Positions 7,500 through 17,436 of a stretch of DNA of 41,478 nt are shown piece by piece. A program made the position numbers and the translations under genes. The notes under the pieces were generated by a model that saw nothing but the letters and a program-made list of their open reading frames with translations, was not told where the DNA came from and did no database searches. How positions within the stretch are numbered: the stretch's first letter is position 1; every line of letters starts with the position of its first letter. The stretch is from assembly GCA_023412475.1 (NCBI GenBank), contig JAEYNR010000066.1, positions 1-41,478 on the forward strand, written 5' to 3'. Origin of the DNA: Fibrobacterota bacterium (GTDB lineage Bacteria; Fibrobacterota; Chitinivibrionia; Chitinivibrionales; Chitinispirillaceae).

Positions 7500-8897
7500 T
7501 TAAAAGTAAATCGACATCCGCACCATAAAATACCAGTCATCGTTTTTAGGTACAATATCACTATACTTTGCACTCTGCGGTGCAGGCCATGGAGTGTACC
7601 AGTTTTTGGGAGTATTATCACAGGCGGCCTGGGCACTCAGACGAATGTGTTTTCCAAGTTGTTTTGACGCATAAATCGACCAGCGAATATCATCATCGGT
7701 AACAGCCATTGTTGAGTCGTTCCATTCGCGGTCATAATCCATAGGGCTGACACGCCCCGGAACATAGGGAACAGCAGAGGAGGCTTTCCAGATATAGTCC
7801 TGTGTGTTGATATAGGGAGTCTTATAGCGTTGAACTTCAACTGAAAGTACATCCAGGATTTTAAATGCCGGGAAGTTAAACCCTACCATCATAGGACTTC
7901 GTTCTTTTTTTAGTTGATACCATCCAGGGTAATCTTTTACGCCAAGTAAAGCCACTTCTCCATAAATCTTTAGGTCCTGTTTACCAAGTATTTTAGAACC
8001 TAAACCGAAAAGTTCCTTAACATCAAACATAGCTCTTCCCATAGCCTTTGTACCCTTAAAAGTATACCTTATTGTATCTCCTGATGCAGGGTCAATGTAA
8101 CCCACATAAGGTTCAAACCGGCCTTTGTAAAACGAATCAGTACCTAAAGTCGTTTTTCGATGGTCTAAGGCAATAAGCCTGGCAAATTGAACACCAACGC
8201 CTAAATTCAGAAACTTACCAAATGAAGGAGTTGCGATGTATGTAAGGTGAATATCACGATATGGGAAAACATCCAGTTCAGTATTCATGAGGAGGTCCTG
8301 CTTCAAGCTGACGGATGAACCCACTGTGTAAGAAGCATGTACTCCTGCAAGCTTTGGCTTATCAATCGAGTGTTCGAACCCATTAATCAGCCACCCTGGA
8401 TAAGTGCCACTTCTAAACAGGTACTCTCCCAGATTGGTTGATTGTTGGTTGTATTTAAATGGAAAATAGCCTAACTCGATGTTAAACTGATCATTGTCAA
8501 ACAGTACCCCTTTGGTCTGGTACTCAAGACACGCATCAAGCAATGCAGGTGCAACCTTCTTTGCAGAATATTCAAAGGTCCTCATCTCTCTGGGAGAAAC
8601 CGTTGCTAAATTGATAACGACTCCCAGATTTAATCTTCCGGTCAGAGATGGTGTCAATTTGTAGTTTACTTTTATTCCACCATCAACGGTTTCAAGCCAT
8701 TCCTTATCAAAAGGTATGTCATAGCCCGGTTCCTTGGTAGAAGAAACTACCTGGCCGAGTGTCATACGAGACCAGAACCCGAATTTTAATCTTGAATTAT
8801 ACTCTGCATTAGCACTTACACTTTCCTCTGCATTAATAATAAAAGAAAATATGAGTACACACATCACAGATACCTGCAGTAGTACCATTCTATTCAT
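7500..8897 (-). CDS. Outer-membrane beta-barrel (porin-like) protein
   Basis: This 465-aa protein has a signal peptide (MNRMVLLQVSVMCVLIFSFIINA) and ends with alternating strands and a terminal aromatic residue (WYFMVRMSIYF), the usual outer-membrane barrel signature. Many amphipathic strands and aromatic girdle residues fill the body. GGAGG lies 9 bases before the ATG. It is the last gene of an apparent operon, 24 bp after the YVTN/di-heme cytochrome gene. By analogy to porin-cytochrome pairs it could anchor or wire the cytochrome at the outer membrane; that is inference, since no specific porin family was recognised. Confidence 0.8.
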   Translation of the reverse strand: MNRMVLLQVSVMCVLIFSFIINAEESVSANAEYNSRLKFGFWSRMTLGQVVSSTKEPGYDIPFDKEWLETVDGGIKVNYKLTPSLTGRLNLGVVINLATVSPREMRTFEYSAKKVAPALLDACLEYQTKGVLFDNDQFNIELGYFPFKYNQQSTNLGEYLFRSGTYPGWLINGFEHSIDKPKLAGVHASYTVGSSVSLKQDLLMNTELDVFPYRDIHLTYIATPSFGKFLNLGVGVQFARLIALDHRKTTLGTDSFYKGRFEPYVGYIDPASGDTIRYTFKGTKAMGRAMFDVKELFGLGSKILGKQDLKIYGEVALLGVKDYPGWYQLKKERSPMMVGFNFPAFKILDVLSVEVQRYKTPYINTQDYIWKASSAVPYVPGRVSPMDYDREWNDSTMAVTDDDIRWSIYASKQLGKHIRLSAQAACDNTPKNWYTPWPAPQSAKYSDIVPKNDDWYFMVRMSIYF

Positions 8898-8921
8898 GAG
8901 TCTTTGCCTCCATCTAAAAAA

Positions 8922-10805
8922 TTAAAGAGAAGAAACGAATTCAACCAGGTCATTCATCTCCTGTTCAGTGAGTTTCGATGCACCGATAGAGTGTGCCCTC
9001 AATTTAATTATTTCCTCTATTTTATCGTAACTTCCTATATGACCATACGGAGCCGTACGCCAGGCCTCGATAAGCGATGGTGTGTTCCAATCAAGAGTGG
9101 CATCACTCGAATCAATCACACCTGCATTATGAAATCCGTCATCGGTGTAAAGTGGTGCCGGATGACAGTCATCACACCCTATTCTTTCATAAATTGCTTT
9201 ACCCCGTACCGCAGAAGAGCTCAGTTTTCCTTTATCAAGGTGTGGACTCATGACCGGCTTCATTCTCATCATAAAAGTATCTATGGGAGCCGAAATTTCT
9301 TCTGTAGGAGTGATCATAAGTTCTAAATAGACACCCATACGTACAGACCCTTCCGGACCACCGGCATGTGTTCGGCGTCCATTCCAGTTTGTAGGTGGGG
9401 TCCACCATGAGTAAAGCATGCTTTTTGCATTACGCTGGCGGGTCGATTCACTGGCAAGCATCCAGTTAAGAGCATCTGGACGTCCAAACGGGTGACATGA
9501 ATTGCAGGACTGCCATTTCTGAAAACAGTTATTTGCATCGCAGAAGTTGAAATCTCCAAGCCGTTCACCAGTTAAAGGTTTGGCTTCACCTAAAGGGTAA
9601 AGAGTGCCCCTTGGAGGAGAATGTGCCGTAACTGAAATTACATAGAGTGAGTCAGAAAAACTTCCGGTTATATAGGCTTTATTGCCAACCATAGCAATTG
9701 ATCTGGGAGATTTTACCGGAAGACTTACATATTTTTTAAGACTATAAATAGCAGTAAAATCATGTGAGAGATCTTGATCTTTACTTGCAATTGAGATAAG
9801 CCCATCATAATCGATCACGGTCATGTTTTGTGATCCTGCATGCAGTATGCAAAGATATTTTCCATCACCGGTCTGGGCCAGCCCCCAGGGGTTGGCAAAT
9901 CCAAGTCCTGAATTGTCCAGAGCGACATCATTTAAAAGTTTCTTTTTACCGATATCGATTATGGCCATGTTGTTGGTGTGAACCCACCCGTTCTCAAGCA
10001 TTGTGGCAGGAAGGGTGAATTTACCGACAAGATGAGTGACGAATGCATATTTTCCATCATTCGAAACACACGCGCCGAACATGGAATGAGTACCAACCGG
10101 AAAAACTGGTATAACCGCATCAACAGTTCCGGTTGCAGTGGATACAAGCGATACTTTTCCGGTAAGTGTCACAGTATCGATTGCTTTCTGCTCGGGAAGC
10201 GAGTTGGTTACCACCAGCGTGGCACCATCAGGAGTTATCGCTGCAGCATAAGGCTCCCGAACCATAGCAATGCGTTTTATCTCCTTACCTGCATTAAGAT
10301 CGATTACCGACAGATCATTGCCAAGCCAGTTGCAGGTATAAAGAGTTTTACCATCAAAAGAAAGCACAGGACTTCTGGCATAATGGCCGGCAGAGATACG
10401 TTTGGTAATTTTTCCTGTGGACATTGAAATTACACAGACTATCCCAGAAGGCCATCGGTCGGATGCACAGGTTGCATAAACAGTTTGACCATCTTTTGAA
10501 ACTGTAACACCGGTAGGTTCATTTGGAACGGAAAAAGTCTTTATGACTTTATTTGATGCGCAATCAAACTGAGCAATCTGTTTCATCTGCTGCAATGCTA
10601 CATAGATATACTTGCCATCAGAAGATGCTGCAAGGTCTGAGGGAGAAAGGAATTTAGGATATTGACTTGTTGGAAGATCGCCGTTAAGCGCTAATAACTG
10701 TGGAAGAAGACTGGGCGGAATTATCTTTTCAATGGCAGTTTGTGCTTTCACATTTATCACTAATAAACATAACATAAAAACTGGTATAATAATCGTGCGC
10801 AACAT
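8922..10805 (-). CDS. Secreted YVTN beta-propeller with C-terminal di-heme cytochrome c domain
   Basis: The start at 10805 (MLRTIIIPVFMLCLL, 627 aa) has AGAGGTGG just upstream and yields a proper signal peptide (about 1-21); the longer frame to 10934 does not. Residues about 45-400 contain YVTN-type propeller blades (LAASSDGKYIYVA, VSKDGQTVYATC, ITPDGATLVVTN). The C-terminal part has two heme sites, CNSCH (434-438) and CDDCH (544-548). It also has the NTPSLIEAWRTAPYGHIGS segment typical of the di-heme peroxidase/MauG-like group. It probably acts as a periplasmic or surface redox protein. It lies 13 bp after the tailed secreted protein and 24 bp before the barrel gene. No catalytic substrate can be named. 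Confidence 0.88.
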   Translation of the reverse strand: MLRTIIIPVFMLCLLVINVKAQTAIEKIIPPSLLPQLLALNGDLPTSQYPKFLSPSDLAASSDGKYIYVALQQMKQIAQFDCASNKVIKTFSVPNEPTGVTVSKDGQTVYATCASDRWPSGIVCVISMSTGKITKRISAGHYARSPVLSFDGKTLYTCNWLGNDLSVIDLNAGKEIKRIAMVREPYAAAITPDGATLVVTNSLPEQKAIDTVTLTGKVSLVSTATGTVDAVIPVFPVGTHSMFGACVSNDGKYAFVTHLVGKFTLPATMLENGWVHTNNMAIIDIGKKKLLNDVALDNSGLGFANPWGLAQTGDGKYLCILHAGSQNMTVIDYDGLISIASKDQDLSHDFTAIYSLKKYVSLPVKSPRSIAMVGNKAYITGSFSDSLYVISVTAHSPPRGTLYPLGEAKPLTGERLGDFNFCDANNCFQKWQSCNSCHPFGRPDALNWMLASESTRQRNAKSMLYSWWTPPTNWNGRRTHAGGPEGSVRMGVYLELMITPTEEISAPIDTFMMRMKPVMSPHLDKGKLSSSAVRGKAIYERIGCDDCHPAPLYTDDGFHNAGVIDSSDATLDWNTPSLIEAWRTAPYGHIGSYDKIEEIIKLRAHSIGASKLTEQEMNDLVEFVSSL

Positions 10806-10818
10806 GGCCACCTCTTTT

Positions 10819-11622
10819 CTATTTCTGTAGAAATATTTTCTGAACATGTACCGGAACATCATCTGTGGATACCCGCACGATATAAGCCCCATTCGCCGGT
10901 AGTTCTCGCCTTGACAAGGTAAAGACATGATCACCCCTTGTAACTTTTTTCTGCACCAGATATGTTACTCTCCTTCCACTTGGAGTAAGTAACTCGGCAG
11001 ATACGAACTGTTCGTTAATCATTTTACAGCGTAGCACAATCGATCCTCTGTTTGCACTCACCCTTAAAGAATTAAGTGGCCGGGCAACTCCCGGTTTCCT
11101 CACCCCTACATCCTTATAACCGATTGTTGCATACCATGCTTTTTGACCGTTTTTATCGAATATTACAATACTGGAAAGCTGCCCTATTGAGTCGTATTCA
11201 TACTTCTCTTTACAAAGCAATGCATTATTCTGTTTGATTTCGTAGGTGTTTTCTTCAGTTCTGGTGTGGCTCAGAGGAGAACCAAACTGGGAAAGATTAA
11301 ACTGATCGACTGCTGAGAAATCGGTCTTGCCTTCAGAAGAAGTGATTGTAGAAGTAAACAGACGATTTTCAAGATAATCTTCACTGATCTCTTTTGAAGA
11401 CCCATTTGACCCGCTCTGAACTTTAGTATGGTATAAAAATGTACTGTCACTGGAATAAACGTTTCTTCCGGTGCAGACATCTCCAGTATACTCGAAGGTC
11501 ACAAATAACAGGTGATTATCGGATGCATCAAATACATCCATACGGGTGATTGGAGATGAATTGGCAGATAGAGTTCCAATGCACAGAATAACCGCTGCTG
11601 CACACCATCCTGATTTTCTCAT
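10819..11622 (-). CDS. Secreted protein of unknown function with T9SS-like C-terminal tail
   Basis: The start at 11622 (MRKSGWCAAAVILCIGTLSANS, 267 aa) is supported by a GGGGTAG site and gives a signal peptide. The body is beta-rich (YEYDSIGQLSSIVIFDKNGQ), resembling repeats in wall-associated or YD-like proteins, but no family is certain. The last about 80 residues (LNSLRVSANRGSIVLRC ... GAYIVRVSTDDVPVHVQKIFLQK) look like a type A T9SS sorting domain. It is the first gene of the operon with the propeller-cytochrome and barrel genes, so a role in the same surface complex is likely but unproven. Confidence 0.7.
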   Translation of the reverse strand: MRKSGWCAAAVILCIGTLSANSSPITRMDVFDASDNHLLFVTFEYTGDVCTGRNVYSSDSTFLYHTKVQSGSNGSSKEISEDYLENRLFTSTITSSEGKTDFSAVDQFNLSQFGSPLSHTRTEENTYEIKQNNALLCKEKYEYDSIGQLSSIVIFDKNGQKAWYATIGYKDVGVRKPGVARPLNSLRVSANRGSIVLRCKMINEQFVSAELLTPSGRRVTYLVQKKVTRGDHVFTLSRRELPANGAYIVRVSTDDVPVHVQKIFLQK

Positions 11623-12227
11623 TCTACTACCCCTGTGAATTAATAATGTATTTGATTTAAAGGTGTAAATTAATTCCAATTAACAGCACTCAAATGCAAA
11701 CAGCCAGGATTAACCAATAATACTGCTTTAGTTTGATTTTTAGGTATATATAAAGCTCAATATTATTGATTAATATTTTTCCAAAAGTGCAGTCAGATGA
11801 ATTTACAAGTGTATGATGTGAAAATGCAAGGTTCGATAAATACTGCCTGAATGCCTAAAGCGATTAACGAAAGTTTACGCTCATGCGCTTCACCCCGACT
11901 GTGCCTTTAAGATAATATACTGTCATTTCTCTTTTTTTCCAAAGATTTATCCATCATTATGCAACTGTATCAATGCCCAATACCTGCAATTATCTGGATT
12001 AATTTTTAAAAAAAAACTTTAAAAAATCAGGTAGACCCAGATATTAAGAGTCCATAGTACTGCAGCCGTTACCATCCAGAATTCTAATATTTCCTGACTT
12101 TTTTATTTATATTAAAACTGTTGCCTGAATCTATCTGAATCGCAAGATTTAAATGCCACCTCATTACTGTAATAACGTCAAAGAACAACCAGGTGCTTTG
12201 CTGGCTTTTTTTTTGGGAGGAAGAACA
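11623..12227. other. Divergent intergenic region, no gene seen
   Basis: About 600 bp of AT-rich DNA lies between the minus-strand redox operon and the plus-strand GH10-like gene. It must hold their promoters. I saw no clear operator, riboswitch or small gene. Open frames here overlap the GH10-like gene start in other frames. Confidence 0.5.
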
Positions 12228-13742
12228 ATGAACCACATTTTCTACAAACAAACTGCCTGCTTTTTTCTTCTGTTCGTTGTGGCCTGTTGTTTTACCCGAA
12301 GCTCTGCGCAAGATTATGATTACAGCCACAGGAAACGCGACTGTGAAATAAAAATCATTGCAAGTGAAGGAACACCGCTTGTCACACTGATTGGCATTGG
12401 CCAGATAAGCAACGATTTTGCATTCGGTGGCAAAATCTGCTCTAAAGCATTAGACACTCTTGGAGATGAATGTGGGGAAAAATTTCTCAGCTATTTCGAT
12501 TATGGAACTCCCAAAGAGGAGATGATGTGGGAATATGTTACCAGATGTTCTAAAAAATGTGATCACGATTTTTCAAAAGCAGATTTTCTTGTAGACTGGA
12601 TGCAAAAAAATCATATCCCTGTACGCGGCAGCAATCTCTTCTCAAACGAAAAAGAGGAGTTGATTCCCCAGTGGGCACGCGATCTTGAATCTGGTACATT
12701 CAAACAAGCCATGCAGGAGCATATAGATGCTTCGATTCAACATTTCAAGGGCAAACTCTCCCAATGGGATCTCATCACTGAGAGCTTCCAGGGACAAAAC
12801 TATAGAGCTTCTTCCAGTGGAATTCTTCAAACAAAAAGCGGTGATCCGGAAATTTTTAGTTGGATAATAGATGAGGCCCGCAAAATTGACCCTCTCAGCA
12901 ATTTTATTATCAGCCATTGTAACATTGTCAGCTCAAATGATTTCACTATTGCCGATCAATTTATCAGCATGTTCAAACCTCTAAGCAGCAAATTTGATAT
13001 AATCGGGGTACAGGGACATTTCCAGGCTCACATGGACAAAAGCTCCTATGAGCCAAAAATAAACTATCTTGCAGAGCAGCTCGGAAAACCGGTATGGCTG
13101 ACTGAGCTGGATTTTAGCCTTGACATCAATCAGGCACCGGAAAAAATTGAGGAATTGATGCGTACCTGTTTTGCTAATCCCAATGTGGGAGGCATTTTTG
13201 TGGACAACTGGTACAGGTCTTCCGATTCAGACGACAACCTCAGCAGTTACTTTGTCGATTCCATGGGCAACGAAACTCCTGTAGGAGAGCGCTGGCGGGA
13301 AGTTAGAAACGAGTGGAAAACCATGGAAACAGGATACACCGATGATTCCGGTAAATTCTATTTCAACGGCTTTCCTGGTAAATATCATATTCTAATAAGT
13401 TGTTTTCTGGACAGTTTTTACCTTGAACCAGGTGAAGGTACTCAAAACATAGTAGTAGTATCTCATGCTGAAAGTGGAATAAATAAAAGGTCGGCCAGCC
13501 TGAAAACAACTGAATTTTTAATCAATGGAAAAACTGCAAAGATCCGACTGCCCCACCTTTACAACAAACAATTATTCCTGACTACCTACTCACTCTCAGG
13601 ACAACAACTGTCCCGTTCTCTTATCAGGGTGAATGGAGGCAAACTCATGTTGACTCCAGCACACTCATCCTGCCGGATATTACGGATTGAGACAGTCGAT
13701 CGAGAGCCACTCTACACTGGGAAAATTTTATCTGCAAACTGA
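12228..13742 (+). CDS. Divergent GH10-like (xylanase-fold) secreted protein with C-terminal tail
   Basis: The start at 12228 follows GGGAGGAAGAAC and gives a signal peptide (about 1-27) in a 504-aa protein. The GH10 fold is suggested by FDYGTPKEEMMWEYV (near FNxxTPENEMKW), the acid/base segment WDLITE (E185), GVQGH (about 260-263) and the nucleophile strand WLTELD (E293). Two deviations stand out. The Asn before the acid/base is Thr, and the usual RGHTLVWH subsite motif reads RGSNLFSN. After the barrel a short beta module (TDDSGKFYFNGFPGKYHI) is followed by a weak sorting-tail-like region to the end. It may be a surface glycanase of altered specificity, or a binding protein. Confidence 0.78.
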   Translation: MNHIFYKQTACFFLLFVVACCFTRSSAQDYDYSHRKRDCEIKIIASEGTPLVTLIGIGQISNDFAFGGKICSKALDTLGDECGEKFLSYFDYGTPKEEMMWEYVTRCSKKCDHDFSKADFLVDWMQKNHIPVRGSNLFSNEKEELIPQWARDLESGTFKQAMQEHIDASIQHFKGKLSQWDLITESFQGQNYRASSSGILQTKSGDPEIFSWIIDEARKIDPLSNFIISHCNIVSSNDFTIADQFISMFKPLSSKFDIIGVQGHFQAHMDKSSYEPKINYLAEQLGKPVWLTELDFSLDINQAPEKIEELMRTCFANPNVGGIFVDNWYRSSDSDDNLSSYFVDSMGNETPVGERWREVRNEWKTMETGYTDDSGKFYFNGFPGKYHILISCFLDSFYLEPGEGTQNIVVVSHAESGINKRSASLKTTEFLINGKTAKIRLPHLYNKQLFLTTYSLSGQQLSRSLIRVNGGKLMLTPAHSSCRILRIETVDREPLYTGKILSAN

Positions 13743-14492
13743 AGCAGATAGATTTCAATACCCTTCCTTATTTAAGTTTTGTGGCATTTGACAAAAGCCT
13801 ATGTGTTTACAAACCATTTTCTGTTCTCTTCAGGTTTGCTCATTTCTAAACACGAATTCCAAGTCAAATTAATACAGAATACCCACGTTCCCGGGGACCG
13901 TACTTTTCAGTTTCCCGATAATAACCCGGATTGAAGCAAATAAATCTATTTAAAGGGGAAAAAATTACCTGAGTCGGAGGATTATTTGACAATGAAAACG
14001 CATAGCTGCCCTGAAAAAAGGGCGGCTTAGAAACCCCCAGTATTGCAGAACAACAAAGCATATCGCGCCATGAAAAACGACATACTGTTTCGGAGGCATT
14101 GCATCGGATATCATAAGCTAAAAAAAAACTACTGATTCAGGTATTATTATAATGAACAATTATTGATCCTGAATCGACAAAACATATGTATTAGTATAAA
14201 AAATCAGGTAATAGGACTGTTAGAAGACTATTTAATCGCTTTTATAACCACTCAGCTATCTTATCGAAAAAATCTTTTAATATTAAAACAGAAAAAAAAA
14301 CTAAACTATGAATCGGATTAAATACAAATTGCCTTTATTAACCTTAGATTAATACTTTTTTTGATTCTATATCGTTTTTTCCGATTACTTGTTTCTAATC
14401 AGATATTCGTGTCAAAAGCAGAGTGGTAACTCGTTTCAATTAAAAAACCACTGTAATTAAATTTTAATAATTCACCTCACGGGGGAGGGAGT
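13743..14492. other. Long intergenic region upstream of the HzsA-like gene
   Basis: No gene is supported in these 750 bp. At 14134-14141 and 14168-14175, GATTCAGG and CCTGAATC form an 8-bp inverted repeat around a TATAAT-like hexamer at 14148-14153. This is about 330 bp upstream of the next start codon and could be a promoter with a regulator site. A 65-codon minus-strand frame at 13864-14061 lacks any protein-like features. Confidence 0.45.
14134..14175. promoter_or_regulatory. Inverted repeat around a TATAAT-like hexamer
   Basis: GATTCAGG and CCTGAATC are perfect inverted 8-mers separated by 26 bases that contain TATAAT. The arrangement could be an operator overlapping a promoter, but no -35 partner is obvious. 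Confidence 0.25.
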
Positions 14493-17162
14493 ATGATTAA
14501 AAAAATCTTCTTATCTATGAAGTCATTTTTTCTGCAGAGTAGTGTACTGGCTGCGACACTGAGCGGATTTCTGGTATCCGGTACAGAAGCTGCAATTGAT
14601 GAAACCATGCCAAAGAGCATTCCCAGCGAGATCGTTGATGACTGGAAGGCTCAGGGCGAAACAGCACAGCAAATTAAAGAGTCACTGCCTGAAGAATATG
14701 CAGAAAAATGCGACGGCTCATTCGAGAGCGCATGTCACTGGCGGCGGGTATATCGAATGAAACAGTTTCCTTTCATGGAAAAAATCATATTCGCCAAACA
14801 TCATAATATCGGTAATATTGCCATAGGATTCTGGGTCAATGTGGGAACTAGAGATGTTACTGATGCAGCTTTTGCAGCAAGAGGTTCCATCTGTCTTCTT
14901 GAGCTCGAAAATTACTATTCACAGTTTAAAGAAATTTTGAAGAAAAGTGATGCTTGCGTAAAGGACCCATGTATCTCTCTGGATGGCAAAAAGGTCTGTT
15001 TTGCGATGTCTGGCAGCAAATCAGGTACCGGCTACAGGCTCTATGAGATGGAAATCGACAATCCTGGTTCATTAAAGCAACTCACCTTCAACCCCGCAGG
15101 TGTAACTGTGTCGGATTTCGAACCATGCTACCTGCCAAATGGTGATATAGCGTTCAGCTCAACACGCTGTTTCGGTGTGATTGATTGCGGATGGCAACCT
15201 ACCTCCAATATGTTTCTAATGGACAGCACCGGAAAGTACATACGTCAGGTTGCATATGATCAGGTACATACTTTTTATCCGGTTCTCTGTCCAGATGGTA
15301 CCGTTCTTTACGACCGATGGGAATACAACGACCGCGACATATCAAACATTATGGGATTATTTTCCATGAACCCTGATGGCTCCCGTCAAACAGAGGTATT
15401 TGGAAACCAGACCACATGGCCGCAAAATTTATATCATAGCCGTCCTGTGCCTGGAAATCCCAACCTGTTTTTTGCGATAGCCGGCGGACATCATGGAAAC
15501 TACTCTGGTGAGGTGTGTGTAATTGATAATCATGCAGCTACCAACGGACCAGAGCATGTGAAGATGGTAAGCCCCCCACGTGAAACGAAATCTCGTGATA
15601 GAGATGAGATGGCATTCGGAGGTGTGGTAAGAAATTCTGCACACCCCTATCCACTCAGTGAAGAGTGGTATCTTGTTTCCTATCGTGATGAAGACAAGAT
15701 TAATAGCATGGGCCAGATGAACAATTCCGGCAAATTCAAGATTTACCTGAAGCATGTTGATGGCAAGAGCCGGGAACTTCTGGCCTGGGGAGACCAGTCT
15801 CTTCATACCCCGGTGGTGGCTGCACCATGGGAAGAGATCTGGGGAACCAAACCTGTCCGGATTGCTGAACAGGCAAATTATAACGACAGTATAGCTGTCT
15901 TTACCATGAATGATGTCTATCATGGTGCTGGTATGAAGGGTGTGGATAAAAGCAGTGGTGTTGCAAAGACCCTGAGAGTCATTAAACTCAGATACCGTGT
16001 ATCAGGTGCATGCGATCAGGGTTACGCAGGTCAGGTTATAGGTAGTAAACCATCCAATGTCATCTTTTCCGCTCCAAATATCTGCCCGGTCTCCCTCTGG
16101 GGCGCCTCTTGGGATGCAAAAGAGGTCCTGGGTGAAGCAAAAATTTACGAAGATGGTTCTGCAGCATTCAGGGTACCTGCAAGAGTACCAATCTATTTCC
16201 AGGTGCTTGACTCCAACGGATGCAGCATTGCAGGAATGCGCAGTTGGTCTACTCTGGTGCCAGGCGAAACATTCTCCTGTTACGGATGTCATGAGAACAA
16301 AAAAGAAGCTCCACCTACACCAAAAACCAACATGGCCGCTGATGCCGGTATTCAAGATCTTGACAAACCTTTAGGTATCGAAGGCAAACCATTCGACTAT
16401 GTAGAGTTCGTCCAACCTATTTTAGATAAACACTGTGTCAGTTGTCATGGTTCTGGCCACAAGTCAGGATTTGATCTGCGTGGAGACCTGGTAAATAACT
16501 CATCCGCAAAAAAATCCTTTGCCCGTTCTTACACTTCATTACTGAAAGGGATTGGCAGTTCACGCAGCAACAAAGCTATAAATATCACTTCAATATTTTC
16601 TCAGCCCGAACAACTGCCCCCCTACTCTTATGGTGCAGTTAAAAGCGGAATGATCAAAAACGTATTGTCAGGCCATAACAACGTTAAACTAACTGACAAG
16701 GAGATTAAGATCCTGGCTACCTGGATTGATCTTGAAGCCCCGCATGCTGGAACCTATGACAGTTACATGTCTGATTCAGATGCTAGAAAATATAAGGAAC
16801 TGGAAGCAACTGCAAAAAAGTGGTACGACATAGAAGCACAGAATCTAAAGGAATTGGCTGCACTACAGGTAAGCGCTTCCAGACCTGACAACCATATCAG
16901 TAAAAAAGCTGCTGCCACCCGGCGTTTTAATATCGGATACCTGCCGGCAGCACGTGCACTGGTCCTGAAAAATTCCTTCCAGGGAAAGCTTATACTGGTA
17001 GATCTCAGAGGGAAAGTTGTTTCCAGCTTTAATCTCTCTGAGCTGCATGCCAATGGTAATATTACACTTGCCTTACCCGCAGCATTGGGTGCAGGGATTT
17101 ACGTGGCCAGACTTGAAGGTGTAAATGGTATCGAAAGGGCAAAGATAAACATTACAAAATAA
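14493..17162 (+). CDS. Secreted PD40-propeller/c-type heme protein related to hydrazine synthase alpha subunit
   Basis: The 889-aa protein follows GGGAGGGAGT and has a signal peptide (to about residue 33). Residues about 150-400 are TolB/PD40-like propeller blades (CISLDGKKVCFAM, YLPNGDIAFSSTR, LCPDGTVLYDRWEY). Then comes the HzsA-type middle domain pattern (NDVYHGAG, GEAKIYEDGSAAFRVPA, IYFQVLDSNG, MRSWSTLVPGE). It leads straight into heme site CYGCH (596-600), and a second heme site CVSCH (648-652) follows. The last about 80 residues (LILVDLRGKVV ... GAGIYVARLEGVNGIERAKINITK) form a T9SS-like sorting tail, implying surface anchoring. No other hydrazine synthase subunits are nearby, so hydrazine chemistry is not implied. 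A strong terminator follows. Confidence 0.85.
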   Translation: MIKKIFLSMKSFFLQSSVLAATLSGFLVSGTEAAIDETMPKSIPSEIVDDWKAQGETAQQIKESLPEEYAEKCDGSFESACHWRRVYRMKQFPFMEKIIFAKHHNIGNIAIGFWVNVGTRDVTDAAFAARGSICLLELENYYSQFKEILKKSDACVKDPCISLDGKKVCFAMSGSKSGTGYRLYEMEIDNPGSLKQLTFNPAGVTVSDFEPCYLPNGDIAFSSTRCFGVIDCGWQPTSNMFLMDSTGKYIRQVAYDQVHTFYPVLCPDGTVLYDRWEYNDRDISNIMGLFSMNPDGSRQTEVFGNQTTWPQNLYHSRPVPGNPNLFFAIAGGHHGNYSGEVCVIDNHAATNGPEHVKMVSPPRETKSRDRDEMAFGGVVRNSAHPYPLSEEWYLVSYRDEDKINSMGQMNNSGKFKIYLKHVDGKSRELLAWGDQSLHTPVVAAPWEEIWGTKPVRIAEQANYNDSIAVFTMNDVYHGAGMKGVDKSSGVAKTLRVIKLRYRVSGACDQGYAGQVIGSKPSNVIFSAPNICPVSLWGASWDAKEVLGEAKIYEDGSAAFRVPARVPIYFQVLDSNGCSIAGMRSWSTLVPGETFSCYGCHENKKEAPPTPKTNMAADAGIQDLDKPLGIEGKPFDYVEFVQPILDKHCVSCHGSGHKSGFDLRGDLVNNSSAKKSFARSYTSLLKGIGSSRSNKAINITSIFSQPEQLPPYSYGAVKSGMIKNVLSGHNNVKLTDKEIKILATWIDLEAPHAGTYDSYMSDSDARKYKELEATAKKWYDIEAQNLKELAALQVSASRPDNHISKKAAATRRFNIGYLPAARALVLKNSFQGKLILVDLRGKVVSSFNLSELHANGNITLALPAALGAGIYVARLEGVNGIERAKINITK

Positions 17163-17188
17163 AATTCAGTGTCATTTCTTATTTTTAT

Positions 17189-17221
17189 AAACCAGACTAT
17201 TATTTAGTAGTCTGGTTTTTT
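17189..17221 (+). terminator. Rho-independent terminator after the HzsA-like gene
   Basis: ACCAGACTA (17191-17199) pairs with TAGTCTGGT (17208-17216) and is followed by a run of T through 17221. It lies 27 bp after the stop codon. Confidence 0.9.
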
Positions 17222-17436
17222 CGTGATTGTTAGCAAGGCAATTAATTTTATTATCCATCAGAGATTGGGTGTAAAATCCCTCCCGATACAACCTCCATAC
17301 CAGAGCACAGGAATTCAGAAGTGTTTTTCGTTAAATGGGAAACATATAATTGCCGGAGTAATAAATGCGAGGTCAAAAAAGCTGGCAGAGACCGCGGAAT
17401 CTTTGTGTTTGGGAGTTTTTTTCGCAGGAATCTTTT

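Noticed and set aside
13864..14061. 65-codon minus-strand frame upstream of the HzsA-like gene
   Set aside because: No ribosome-binding site and no recognisable composition.
14493..17162. Possible anammox-type hydrazine synthase locus
   Set aside because: Only an alpha-like protein is present, with no HzsB/HzsC genes, and it carries a surface sorting tail; the pathway is not supported.
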